Assembly: GCA_023213395.1 (NCBI GenBank)
Contig: CM041465.1
Location: 183,775,741 to 183,839,740 of the forward strand
Length of the DNA: 64,000 nt
Direction: 5' to 3'
Origin: Cycas panzhihuaensis
Lineage: Eukaryota; Cycadophyta
Part shown: positions 1 through 10,300 of the stretch, piece by piece
How positions within the stretch are numbered: the first letter of the stretch is position 1
How the letters are laid out: the number at the start of each line of letters is the position of its first letter
The notes under the pieces: model-generated
Database searches by the model: none
Told to the model about the DNA's origin: nothing
The model's input: the letters and a program-made list of their open reading frames with translations, nothing else
Program-made: the position numbers and the translations under genes

Positions 1-187
1 GGAACCAAAGTGTTTGCGGGATGGCACATTGTCCTGTAATTGCTTGTAGCAAAATGTGTACATTTTTTGTACCTAGTTCCAATAGTTCGTCGACTTTATC
101 TTCTTCTGCCTTTTCTTCGACTTCCTCATGAATTTCTTTGGGTGCTTCTTCTTGCTCTGATATTGTCGTGTCTTTAGTATCAATATG
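1..187 (-). pseudogene. Gag-like N-terminal fragment of minus-strand chromovirus Q (partial)
   Basis: Reading leftwards from 187, the minus strand stays open to the window edge for about 62 codons. The peptide is rich in Glu and Lys (it begins HIDTKDTTISEQEEAPKEIH). It follows a tRNA-Met primer site and an LTR, which is where gag begins. No Met starts this frame: a TGA lies just before His, so the start is lost or upstream in another frame. No domain can be recognised, and the gag call rests on position alone. The rest of Q lies left of the window. Confidence 0.4.
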
Positions 188-323
188 TCACTTCTTTCTC
201 ACCAAAATGACACTTCCTTGCAGGACTGACTGTTGTGAACATGAGTAGGTTGGCTTGATCCCCTCCCGAAAAAATCCAACTGTAATCTCAAAAGGCACTC
301 TTCCACAGGATAGCTTCAACGAA

Positions 324-335
324 GCTCTGATACCA
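324..335 (-). other. Primer-binding site of Q (initiator Met tRNA)
   Basis: The plus strand reads GCTCTGATACCA, the reverse complement of TGGTATCAGAGC. It is separated from the adjoining LTR by two bases, as in the chromoviruses B, E and F here. This fixes Q as a minus-strand element whose 5' LTR lies to the right. Confidence 0.85.
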
Positions 336-337
336 CT

Positions 338-871
338 TGTAGCATAAGCTTTTATCTTATTTTAAAAATAACATAGAGATTCACAGATATTGATCTAATA
401 TATGCTTAAACAGATCTCATCAATCTCAAATAATAATGAATATGGGAATTTCACCAGAAACACCGAAGTAAAGTAATAGAAATAATACAAATAAAAAGCA
501 AATATATTGTCCAAAAATAATACTATAAAGTATAAAAGGATACAACAAAATGTCCTTATTAAATGCTTGTCCCTTCAAGGTGGGATTCCTCCAAATATCT
601 CAGGGCAAAAGGCCGAGCCAACTATAGTCGTAAAGCCGAAAATATAGAAGAGATCAACCGAAAATGATGATGTTAGAATGAGGGCTTTGATCCCTATATA
701 TAATTGTCAATTATTATCCAACTTGAAATCGGCCAGAACTGGGATAGTTCACTAGAAGTGAACCATGAATGAAGCCGGTCAGAAGACAAGCTTACAAGTC
801 GGCTAATACTCCTATTCCTATGCTCATTGACTGACAGGCCCCTAAAGAGAGGGTTTATCTAGAACACAACA
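338..871 (-). repeat. 5' LTR of Q (right edge approximate)
   Basis: In the minus direction the segment ends GCTACA just before the primer site, exactly as the LTRs of B do. It also shares the B layout: a TATA-like ATATATAGGG, then TTTTCGG, then a leader with GAAGGGACAAG. The outer end is placed at AACACAACA because it gives TG...CA termini, but no partner LTR is in the window, so that edge may be off by tens of bases. Confidence 0.55.
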
Positions 872-1202
872 AACAAAAGCAGTAAGATATAGACTAATCA
901 TTTTATTTTGCGAAAATATACAAAATAGAATAGATATGTGCAAGGATCACCTTATTTAATTGAAAGTCACATAAGCTATCTCATACAAATTGTTATATCT
1001 TGAAAGTAATTGTGACCATACTTTCTTACAAACTTTCAATGTCCATAGGAATTGTGTCATTTGTTGAGGTAATTTCTCCCCTTCTATCCGTTAGTTTTTG
1101 CCTAGGTATTTCAATAGAATTGAATAGGAGAATTCCTATATCAAGTACACATTTTTGGTGACCATACTAGTAACATGTTTTCATGATCTATTCTTATTGT
1201 TT
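872..1202 (+). other. Possible end of 5' LTR and primer site of gypsy element P
   Basis: There is no gene here. At 1150-1165 the sequence ACACATTTTTGGTGACC resembles the LTR/primer junction of non-chromovirus plant Ty3/gypsy elements. The P gag starts just beyond the A insertion, so this could be the P 5' LTR and leader. No matching 3' LTR is present, so the call is tentative. Confidence 0.25.
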
Positions 1203-1207
1203 ATATG

Positions 1208-1528
1208 TGTTAAAATATATGTCCATATCACCTAATGTAAAGAGGGCCTCCTGTTTTTGTGCCTATTTATGTGGAGGAATATCTTCGATTGTGGTGACCT
1301 AATGGATGTATTTGTAATTATATTTGGCACTTTAGATCTATAAATATAGATCAAAGTCCATCCTTGTAATATATCATTTTGTCATAATGTGAAATATTAT
1401 CATTTGTGGGTTTTTACCCATAAGGGTTTCCCATGGCAATTTGGTGTCCCGTGATCTGCTTCTGCTTGTTATCTGCGTGATGTGAAAGATCATGTCGACC
1501 TTGTTTGCTTCAATCGCATTTTCTAACA
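1208..1528 (+). repeat. 5' LTR of A
   Basis: TG...CA ends with a 321-bp partner at 4893. The TATA box sits inside an inverted repeat, GATCTATAaaTATAGATC, at 1335-1352. LTRs of G and H share a later block (GTGGGTTTT...ACCC...GGGTTT), so A belongs to the same broad copia group. Confidence 0.93.
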
Positions 1529-1540
1529 TGGTATCAGAGC
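1529..1540 (+). other. Primer-binding site of A
   Basis: TGGTATCAGAGC, complementary to initiator Met tRNA, abuts the LTR with no spacer, the usual copia arrangement. Confidence 0.92.
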
Positions 1541-4469
1541 ATGTAGGTCATGCACAGGTAGATGAGCGTTATCGAAGGTCCAATCGATGGTGCTAGGTCA
1601 TGTTGGCTTGCCCTTAGCAGATTGGCGCGCCCGATAACCCTACAGAACAATCATGGTGGTGCAGATGATTGTAGTGGATCCTGGGAGACTTCTATCCATT
1701 GTTTGCAAGTATTTTGAGCTACATGGAGGTGTGTGGACGAGCGTTGACTCCGTTGCCAGCCATGCTAGTGTCGTTTGAGCCTGTTGAAAGTACCGAATCC
1801 CCGCTTGATGTTGCTGCTGAGTTTGGATGCCCTAAAGTCAATTGCCAACCCCTGTTGCTAGTGGGAAAGTGCAGAAATCCTAGCGAGCCAGTTACAGAGC
1901 CGTGAAGTCATAATACAGTCAACAAAAATAAGGTATGCTCAATATATATTCGCCTGTTTAATACTTTAGGGTTTGAATATATATATATATATATATATAA
2001 TTTAAAAATTTTTTTTTTTTTCCTTTTTGATCGCCTGTTTACGATAACTAAGCTGTGGCTCTTAATATTCTTCCGTTGGTTAGTTGCCCGCATATATTTG
2101 TGTGCCATGCGTGTATATTATGATATAGCCCAGCTATTATATTCGTCTGTTTAACAAGCTATGATTATAGCTTACATTACTGTGTCACTCGTTTGCGTGA
2201 AGAATCTGCATTGCCCTTGGTATATTTATGTCGGCATGCGCTGTATAACATATACTTCAGTCATTTATATTGGATCACCTTTGTTTATCCTCAACGTAAA
2301 GATTATTTATGCTTACATCTGCAAGATCTTCATAATATTTGGCAGCCGCCCAATATTATTTTGTCTGCTTGCTGGTGTATTGGAGCCGCCCGTTACTATA
2401 TTATGCTGTCTACATGTTAGTTGCAGCCTGCATATATATTTTGCAGTTCGTGTGGTCTATATTTGCCTGCATGCGTGATAATTTGGACATGCGTTGCCGC
2501 CCATATATGTTGCATACGCCTTTTTCAGATAATCACCTATCTGCGTTGTTATAGCTCGCGTCACCGGCTGGTTGAGTAAAGTCGCCCATGTGATACTTCA
2601 TCCATGTCCGCCTCTTAATACAATCATAGTATGCAGTCGCCCAGAGAGATGATATTATCGTAGTTTGCATGGTCGCTGCCAAGTTCGTCGATATATCAAT
2701 TAAAGTCAGCTGCAATGACTTTGACATATTTTAATATGTATTGAATAGATACTAAGTCGTCATTTATCCTCCGTTAGCTGTGTGATCTGCAATGTCTCCT
2801 GTCGTCTTGCCGTATGCATGCGTGATTTGTCGACATTATGCTACGCCGCCATTGTGGAAAGTTTATAAAGTCGTTTTGATAATTTGATTTGCGATTTTAT
2901 ATATCTTTAATACAATATATCAATATATGATACGCCTTCGAAAATTGGGTATTATATTGGCTTTGTTAAATAAAGAGTCTTTTATCTCATTTTTATAGTC
3001 TATCATTCCTTTTATATTAAGGTGTCTTTGATGTGACTATTTAAGAGATAAATAAGGCTTGAATATTTTTTTGTCTATTATGAGTACCTGAACCAAGGCT
3101 TGCATGTTGATATATGAGGCTTGAATGGCAATGTAAGCGATGTTTGTATATGGTATAATGATAAAGGGGTGATTATGAAGATAGTTTATTCTCTAGTTCC
3201 ATGGCAAGTTTTGGGCATATCTTGTACAGTTTTAAAGGCGAGAGTAAGGGCGAGTTCGATGGGCAGGTTGAGGGCGATGTTGGGTGAGGTTGATGGGCAA
3301 GTTGAGGGTGAGTTTGGGCGAAGAAGGGCAAGTTTACATGAGATATCTTAGTTGCATAATGAATGCAAACTCTTTTACTATTTGAGTGTGGCATAGATCA
3401 TTGCACAAAGTTCATACTTATGTGATTATTTAGTGAAATTTATGTGGTTGATTCTGTGATATAAATGAGTGTTCTTATTCAAGATATACATTCGAGTTCA
3501 ATTGCATCAGATGTATATGAGGTGATGAGGTTCCGAATTTGCTCGTATGAATGATTGTCAGTTATGATGGATTGTTATACTTTGATTAGTTGGACTGTCA
3601 GCATGAGGTTTGTGGCTTGTTTGATGCTCGTTCAACATGGATGCATATCTGAACAAGTCTGATGTGGAACCGAGACATAGTGTTTGATAAAAATTTGAAG
3701 TGTGAATGGGAAGGTCTAAGACGAGATGCTTAAAATTAGTGATGCCTTTGTCATGGTATGTACAGTTGGCCTGTAAGGTTGCATTGTAGGTGAGTATCAT
3801 GATGGAGATGGAGAGGTTGGTGCATGTTAGTGTTCGCCTCCCATGGTTTGATGGCAGAAACTATAGTTGACAGGTATGGGTACCCCTGGTTGTGACTGTT
3901 CTTGGCATATTTTCCCCTCATGTGTTGTGTTTGGAACAAGTCAGAAGCCTTCCATTTGTTTCCTTTGGTGCATTGGAGTGCACACATTTTAGACGAAGAT
4001 TGCAATAGCAGAATTGCAAGCGTTTAAAGCATATTGGTTGTTCAGCTTACAAACAGTGTGATCAGTAGGGGAAATGCATTGTGATCAATCTAGATGTTGA
4101 GTTGAAGACGTATCATGCTGAGTATCATTTGGCTACAAGTTTTATCCTTTATTGCTTCACTTTTCCGAGTCGTTATTCAACAGGTGTGGAGGTTTGTTTG
4201 CCTAACATTTTGCTTGAGACAGAAGTAGGACCTAGTGACAAATTGATGATGAGGAGTTGTTAGTTGAGTAGACATGGATCGCAACCCCATGTTTCATTAA
4301 CAGTTGAAGACTTGCAGGATGATAGAAGATCATGGATTAGCATGCCAATCAAAGCTTGAGATAGATACCAACATTCCAATGAGTACAGATTCACGATGGA
4401 GAGTTGTATTGAAGCAAGTACCTGGTCAGTTTGCAAGCTAGTAAGCTTATTGTGCAGGATCCCTAGCAG
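1541..4469 (+). other. Unassigned interior of A
   Basis: No gag, protease or integrase motif is readable on either strand; open frames are under about 120 codons and look random. 1541-1905 is leader-like. 1975-1998 is an (AT)n run followed by poly(T). About 1950-2940 is AT-rich DNA studded with CGCC/CGCCC. 3258-3325 holds a 34-bp tandem repeat. The block may be degenerate leader or a foreign insert in a non-autonomous copia. Confidence 0.5.
3258..3325 (+). repeat. 34-bp tandem repeat, two copies plus flanking half-units
   Basis: Both copies begin GATGGGCARGTTGAGGGYGA (3258-3291 and 3292-3325). Related GGGCGAG/GGGCAAG pieces lie on each side. It is a G-rich minisatellite on the plus strand inside A. 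Confidence 0.75.
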
Positions 4470-4880
4470 GAAGAAGGATTAAGGTATGATGAGACATTTG
4501 CACCAGTCTCTAGGTTGCTTTTGGTCCATTTGATCCTTACTTCAGCAGCTTCAAATAGTTGGGTATCATATCGTATCGTATCATATCAGTGTTCCTTAAC
4601 GAAGACTTGAAGAGGCGATTCACATGGCTTAAGTGGCTCAACCTCTTGGTTTAGTCAAAGGAATATGGCTGATTTGAATGGACAAAGTGTCAAGTGTAGA
4701 GAGAGTTGTATGGTTGCAGGTCTGTTGGAGTATTTCCAAAGAATTGAGCACATACAAGGCATAGCACCATTATATCCGAGTGAAGATCACTACATCCACG
4801 TTCGTGCATATTGGGTTGAGTAAGATTATCCTTGAGAGGGGATTTATTCCCAATGATAATCCTTGTTGCCCCACATTTAC
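4470..4880 (+). pseudogene. Copia RT and RNase H remnant of A
   Basis: Frame-broken but clear copia reverse transcriptase. At 4470-4570 the reading is EEGLRYDETFAPVSRLLLVH, the block ahead of the catalytic region. At about 4590-4670 a frameshifted FLNEDL and MA-VAQPLGLV match the following block. At about 4776-4850 a degraded 3' RNase H end reads like the matching stretch of H (33400-33470): 'EDHFINIRARLGLREVILE' in H, 'KITTSTFVHIGLSKIILE' here. The polymerase core, integrase and protease are missing. It supports a copia assignment for A and kinship with H. Confidence 0.75.
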
Positions 4881-4892
4881 ATTAAGAGGGGA
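4881..4892 (+). other. Polypurine tract of A
   Basis: ATTAAGAGGGGA lies directly before the 3' LTR and would prime plus-strand DNA. H has ATTAAGGGGG at the same place. Confidence 0.8.
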
Positions 4893-5213
4893 TGTTAAAA
4901 TATGTGTCCATACCATCTAATGTAAAGTGGGCCTCCTATTTTTGTGCCTATTTATGTGGAGGAATATCTTCGATTGTGGTGACCTAATGGATGTATTTGT
5001 AATTATATTTGGCACTTTAGATCTATAAATATAGATCAAAGTCCATCCTTGTAATATATCATTTTGTCATAATGTGAAATATTATCATTTGTGGGTTTTC
5101 ACCCGTAAGGGTTTTCCACGACAATTTGGTGTGTCGTGATCTGCTTCTACTTGTTATCTGCCTGACGTGAAAGATCTTGTCGACCTTGTTTGCTTCAATT
5201 GCGTTTTCTAACA
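4893..5213 (+). repeat. 3' LTR of A
   Basis: Partner of 1208-1528 with the same ends. The palindromic TATA region is kept unchanged (5020-5037). Confidence 0.93.
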
Positions 5214-5218
5214 ATATG

Positions 5219-6209
5219 TCTACCATTTTTAGAGTGTTTCTCTTTTATGGTATATTTTTCTTGTAGGTTGAGAGTTGTCTCTCGAGTTCACTTCCATTAC
5301 AATGGAAGGTGCAGCTCTTTCTTTTGGTCCTCTTGAAGAGAATATCTTCATTGAAGATGTTCTTGAACAAGAAGTTCCTCAACCTCAATTCACTACTCCA
5401 CCTCTACGTCCAACAATCACATGTTTTTCCCCTATCTCACACCCTTTTAGGGAAGGTGGAGTAGGGTCATCTTCATCTATTCTATTAACACAAAATGTAC
5501 GTAAGATTGAATTCACACCTCATGCTTTTGAACCACCAAATATTCCTCGCATACAGGTTACACATCCAATCCAAAATAGTACATCAAATACAGGTTTTGG
5601 TTCACCTTTAACTCAATCTATAGGTCATTAGCAATTTATCACAGCATCTCAACCTATAAAGACTCAAGTTGTTTCATCTTCTCTTCTTGCAAGTTCTTAC
5701 ACATCAATTGGTACTATCTCACAATCGGCAATCCCACAACAAACTTCATCCCAAGTTTCTATTTCAATGCCCTTTGATATGACTCAATATGTGCAAACAC
5801 TCCACAATCCTAATTAAACTGTCAACACTCAAATAGGAACTTTGGGTCACTAAGGTCCTCAACGTAGTTATGAAGGCCTTGCATAAATAAATAAGTATGA
5901 TGTTAGGTATGTTTGACTTGCAAATTCTACCTTCATCCCAAGCTTCACAATCATTGCAAACACAATATATAGTGCCACAAAACCTCGTGGGGGCATCTGG
6001 CCTTCAAGCACCCACTTTTGGACAAGTTATTTCCCCATCTTCTCAACAAACACAAACTCAAATAGGTCCCACTCCAATCCCTTTCATATACTTTTCCTCC
6101 TCCTTTAAATCCTTTTATGCAAAGTATTGAACCAAATGGGTCAAGTGTTGGTGTCACATAATCATTATTTGCATGACAAAATCCACCTCTTGGATTTCCT
6201 CCACATGGA
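5219..6209 (+). pseudogene. Gag N-terminal region of gypsy P
   Basis: From Met 5275 a 118-codon frame reads MSLEFTSITMEGAALSFGPL and continues past in-frame stops (5629, 5815 and others) as a Ser/Gln/Pro/Thr-rich, low-complexity chain, shifting frame near 5897 (FDLQILPSSQASQSLQTQY). Such disordered Q/P/S-rich N-termini precede the structured Gag domain in some plant gypsy elements. The structured part follows after the B insertion at 12324. I infer rather than prove that both halves belong together: the 5-bp AGTAA duplicate flanks B and the strand agrees. Confidence 0.5.
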
Positions 6210-6214
6210 AGTAA

Positions 6215-6801
6215 TGTAACATCCCAAAAATCTAGTCAAAACTATGCCATGTAACCATTCAAATCAAAGGTCTTTGAACGAGGATTCCAACGGTTTAGAC
6301 AAAAGTTAATTCCGACATCTACATCAAAAGTTATGACTATTTAAAGTCAGCCTTCCAATTTTTGGAGAAGTTCTAGCTGACTTCTATTTGAGCAGTATTA
6401 ATGAAAATATCACCCTGTCTGGCTGACTTCTAATTAAAGTACTTTGATCACTATAAATAGGAAGTTTGGGCTGCATCCCAAACCATCTTCGGAGGTTCTT
6501 TTGGTTGTATATTTTCGGTTCTAAGGTTGCAATTAGCTCACCCATTTGGGGGCTACAGTTTGGAGGGTTTCTCGCCTCGAAGAGGGAACCTCACTTCTTC
6601 AAGAAAGACTGGTATTTTATTATAATTTCGCTCCCTTTTTGGTATTATTTGACAATAAAGATTATTATTTACTTATGTGGATTATGTAATTCCTGTTCCT
6701 TGTTCATTTTCTTGTTGAATAGAATCTAGTTATTGTCTTTTGTGGATTATTACCTGTATTTTTTAGGAAATTTGCTATAAAAGTAGAACCAGATCGCTAC
6801 A
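6215..6801 (+). repeat. 5' LTR of B
   Basis: TG...CA ends with a near-identical partner at 11733. A candidate TATA element, CTATAAATAGG, lies near 6450. A short inverted repeat TCAAAGgtCTTTGA (6264-6277) is kept in both LTRs. The stretch 6269-6346 carries a module also seen in L (53092-53173). Confidence 0.94.
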
Positions 6802-6803
6802 AG

Positions 6804-6815
6804 TGGTATTAGAAC
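6804..6815 (+). other. Primer-binding site of B
   Basis: TGGTATTAGAAC, two transitions away from the tRNA-Met complement, two bases after the LTR. Confidence 0.85.
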
Positions 6816-6924
6816 TTGGTTTTGAGGGGAAAGGGCAGAGGTAAAAGCATAAAAAAGGTTAGAAATCCCCCCTAGGGAAACAGAAACATAATTGAGATCA
6901 GGGAAAAACCTCATTCCCAAGAAG

Positions 6925-7999
6925 ATGGCAGCCCAATCTAGAACCTCAGAGGAAAAAATTGAAGGCGCATTAGAATTAAACCAGAGCATAAAGGCTTTAA
7001 CAATCTTAGTCCAGGAGTTACTAGCGAAAGCGGATCACAATCTTAATCCAGGAGTTACTAGCAAAAGCGGATCAAGCAACACAGAATGTGTCGGGTGGAG
7101 AAATGGATAACAACAATGCATCAGGAATAGACCAGATAGATACCTAGAACAATCAAGAAAACCAAGGGAATAGATTTGATGGACGCGTTTATGAAAGGAG
7201 AACCTCCAACACGGATAATGGATGGAAAAGAGCAAGATTATCCTTGAAAATATTTGATCCTGAAGTATCCAAGAATATCACAAATTGGATCTTACAAATG
7301 GAGAATTATTTCAGGGTCTATAACTCAATAGCTAAGGAAAAGATGGAAATAGCATCCTTACACTTAAACGGAAGGGCGTTAAGGCGGTACTATTGATGGC
7401 AAAAGATGAACTTACCAATAAAACAGACTTGGGAGAATCTAAGAGGAGGATTAGTAGAGCAATATGACGATTCTTGGAACACGAATTACTTTACTCAGTT
7501 AACATGATTACATCGACAAGGAACAGCCCAAGAATATACAGAACAATTTCAAATGCTACAATGTATGGTCTCAGAAAAAATACCGCAGGAATGTTTACTG
7601 GAGAATTATATTAGTGAATTGAAAAATCAGATCAAATTTAAAGTTAAAACAGCAGATCCACCACAACTCCAAGTAGCAATTCAGATAGCAAGAAATGTGG
7701 AGGCATAACTCAGAGACAGTAGACCAACATATACAAGGAGATATGAGCCACCATTATATCAGACCTAGAATCCTAATTGGGCAAAATCAGGAACAAAAGC
7801 ACATCCTCCGTTAGCTATAAGAAATACAAGAGAAAGCTCAGGAACAATAAAAGAGGAGCATATAAGAAAAGGGACGTGCTTCAAGTGCGGAGGAAAATGG
7901 AATAAGGAACACCAGTGCCTGCCAAAGAAGGTTTTCATGATCAATAATGAGGATGCAGAAATACCAGAAGAAGCTGAGGAAGAAGTAGAACAAGACTAG
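6925..7999 (+). pseudogene. Gag of B
   Basis: Met 6925 (MAAQSRTSEEKIEGALELNQ) begins a broken frame. Downstream, phases shift, but the capsid-like part is readable: ISKNITNWILQMENYFRVY-type text near 7260-7330 and a QYDDSWNTNYFTQLT-like stretch near 7460-7510. A chromovirus zinc knuckle, CFKCGGKWNKEHQC, lies at about 7877-7918, followed by an acidic linker (EEAEEEVEQD). A 37-bp tandem duplication (7001-7074, two mismatches) shifts the frame. Gag packages the element RNA. D carries the same knuckle in the form CFCCGGKYN-EHRC. Confidence 0.85.
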
Positions 8000-8600
8000 A
8001 GCATCCAAAGGGAGGAAGATGAACTTCTAGAAGTGGATACAGGGAATGTCCAAATCTCATTGCAGGCCATTACATGACAACAAGTATCCCCACAAACCCT
8101 AAGATTCCAAGGACAAATCAAGGGAACACTAGTATCAATTTTGGTTGACAGTGGGAGTACACACAATTTTATAAACAAGGCATTAGCAAAAAAACTGGGA
8201 TTACAAGTGAAACCCCTCAACACATTCTAGGTGTCAATAGCAAATGGGAGAACAACATCGTGTGGAGGATATTGCAAAGATACAACTCTCCAGATCAATG
8301 ATTACAGGGTCACAACTTATATGTTTGCCATGCCCATAGGCAGAGTGGGCCTTGATTACAGGATTCAATGGCTACAAACATTGGGAAACATCGTTACCAA
8401 CTATATGACAAGATTTATGTGTTTTCAACAAAAAGGACGCAAATCTCAACTACAAGCCCCAACCACACCTCTAGTACAACTAGTATTGTCTCATAGGATG
8501 GAACAAATTCTAAAGAAGAATCTGCAAGCATACATAATGTCATGTTACAAAGTAGAAATAGAAGACGTTCCCCCAGAGATTTAGGCAATCTTAGAAGAAC
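8000..8600 (+). pseudogene. Retroviral-type aspartic protease of B
   Basis: The catalytic loop is readable as LVDSGSTHNFINKALAKKLG near 8133-8192, with the D-S-G triad intact. The flap side continues as VSIANGRTTSCGG at 8231 after an in-frame stop. The 117-codon open stretch 8231-8584 covers the protease C-half and the link to RT. The enzyme would cut the polyprotein in the particle. Broken by a TAG near 8228 and by upstream stops. Confidence 0.85.
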
Positions 8601-9401
8601 ATCAGAGAGTTTTTTAGGAACCCCAAAGACTACCACCGAAAAGGGAATTGGAACACGCAACAGATCTTATTCCCGGAGCAATACTGGTCAATTTTCCCCC
8701 ATATAGACATCCTTATCATCTCAGGAAGGAAATTGAAAAGATCACACAAAAACTGTTACTCCAAGGCATAGTGGAAAAAAGCACAAGTCCATTTGCTTCT
8801 CCCATGGCAGTTAATCTAAAGAAGGACGGATCTTATAGAATGTGTGTGGATTACCGTGGCCTAAATAAATTGACCGTAAAGAACCAGTGTCCTATCCCAA
8901 GGATTGAAGATTTGTTAGACGACTTACATGGAGCCCGATATTTTTCAAAAATAGATCTACTCTCGAGATACTACCAAATAAGGGCCAAAGAAGAAGATAT
9001 CTACAAAACTGCATTCAAAATGCATGAAGGATTGATTGAATTCAAGGTTATGCCTTTTGGCTTAACAAATGCTCCAACCACTTTCCAGAGCACAATGAAT
9101 TCAATATTAAAACACGTTTTGAGGAAATTCGTGTTGGTTTTCTTTGATGATATCCTAATTTACAGTAGAACATGGGAAGAACATTTGGAACATATAAAAG
9201 CAGTTCTGCTCATATTTGAGAAAGCGCAACTATTCGCAAATAAGAAAAAGTGTTCTTTCACAAAAGAGGAATTAGAGTACTTGGGCCATATTATCACAGG
9301 TGAAGGAATCAAAATTGATCCAAAAAGATCCAGGAAATTGTAAACTGGCCAACCCCAAAGAATGTCACAGGAGTAAGAAGTTTTTTGGGCACAGCGGGAC
9401 T
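8600..9401 (+). pseudogene. Reverse transcriptase of B
   Basis: A 231-codon open stretch (8648-9343) holds the palm and fingers: DGSYRMCVDYRGLNKLTVKN, FSKIDLLSRYYQIR, then FKVMPFGLTNAP and the catalytic VFFDDILIYS at about 9136-9165. A one-base loss near 9330 shifts the frame for the thumb (VNWPTPKNVTGVRSF). It then stops sharply at 9401, where the 239-bp insert begins. Apart from these two lesions the domain is nearly complete. Confidence 0.92.
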
Positions 9402-9640
9402 TTCCCCATGTGCCATGCACTTATGATGCGCGTATCAATCGGCCAAGGCGACCGAACCACTGCTCGTCGATGCCCAACAACAGGAATGCAATCTGCTTAA
9501 GTTGACGGTGCCACAAGGGACATGGACAACCAACTCCCCTCCACCGCCCACATGCAAGCAATGGGGCGATTGATTGAGTGTGACACCCAGGCAGACGTAC
9601 CCTCATTCGAGGCCTCGGGCACAACTTGCGTTCAAAGACT
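9402..9640. mobile_element. 239-bp GC-rich insertion in B pol, 5-bp target duplication
   Basis: GGACT occurs at 9397-9401 and again at 9641-9645. Taking out the insert and one GGACT joins the RT thumb to the connection/RNase H frame without loss of a base, so the two GGACT copies look like a target duplication. The insert is clearly GC-richer than its host, has no ORF, LTR or obvious terminal inverted repeat, and begins TTCCCCATGTG and ends GTTCAAAGACT. An internal CCCCAT...ATGGGG pairing is possible. I do not recognise the family. Confidence 0.7.
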
Positions 9641-9645
9641 GGACT

Positions 9646-10300
9646 AAGAACATTCATAAAAGGGTATGCACACATAGCATCGCCACTAACAGACCTGACC
9701 AAAAAGGATGCATTCATATGCAGTTCAGGAGCAGAAGGGGCATTTCAAGAATTAAAACAAGGAATGATCATAGCTCTAGTATTGGCCTTACCAGACTTCA
9801 CTCAACCATTCACACTAGAATGTGATGCTTCAGGTTTTGGAATTGGAGTAGTTTTGTTACAAGGAGGAAGGCCTATAGCTTATGAAAGTTGGAAGCTGAA
9901 TAATAGGAAAAAAACAAAACCAATATATGACAAAGAGACGTTGGCCATTATGCACGCAATACACCAATGGAGGCAATACCTATTAGGGAGCAGATTTGAT
10001 CATGATAGCCTGAAGTACTTTTAGAATCAAAAGGTGTTATCCGATGAGCAACAAAAGTGGGTCAACAAATTGCAGACCTTCGACTTCACCATAGAATACA
10101 AAAAGGGGAAAGAAAATGTGATAGTGGATGCTCTATCTAGATTGCCAGAGGAAGAAAAGATTGAAGTTTCAGCCAATTCAATGACAATATCAACTCCAAA
10201 ATGGATGACAAAGTTGGCAAAGGAATATGAAGATGACAAGATATCACAAGAAATAAAACAAAAGATTATAGAAGGAAAAGCAGAACAATTCACAAAACAA
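9646..10300 (+). pseudogene. RNase H of B
   Basis: Resumes as FIKGYAHIASPLTDLTKKDA, then the RNase H start FTLECDASGFGIGVVL (about 9805-9855), YDKETLAIMHAIHQWRQYLL and, after an in-frame TAG at 10021, TFDFTIEYKKGKENVIVDAL at about 10078-10135. The acidic residues of the first and last blocks (LECDAS, VIVDALSR) are present. It would degrade the RNA strand of the hybrid. Confidence 0.88.

Larger units (their letters stand above)
1208..5213 (+). mobile_element. Ty1/copia LTR retrotransposon A, complete ends, decayed interior
   Basis: Two 321-bp direct repeats (1208-1528 and 4893-5213) begin TGTTAAAATAT and end TTCTAACA. They are flanked by a perfect 5-bp target duplication ATATG (1203-1207 and 5214-5218). 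A tRNA-Met primer site follows the left LTR and a purine tract precedes the right one. The interior of about 3.35 kb is shorter than an autonomous copia and only the RT/RNase H end is recognisable. The two LTRs differ at roughly 6 % of sites by eye. A lies in the leader of gypsy P. Confidence 0.93.

Noticed and set aside
1529-1540. TGGTATCAGAGC repeats considered as tRNA gene fragments
   Set aside because: They are only the 12-base primer sites next to LTRs; no cloverleaf is present.
2161-2554. Overlapping plus-strand frames up to 105 codons
   Set aside because: Hydrophobic, low-complexity readings of an AT-rich block; three overlapping frames of similar length argue against coding.
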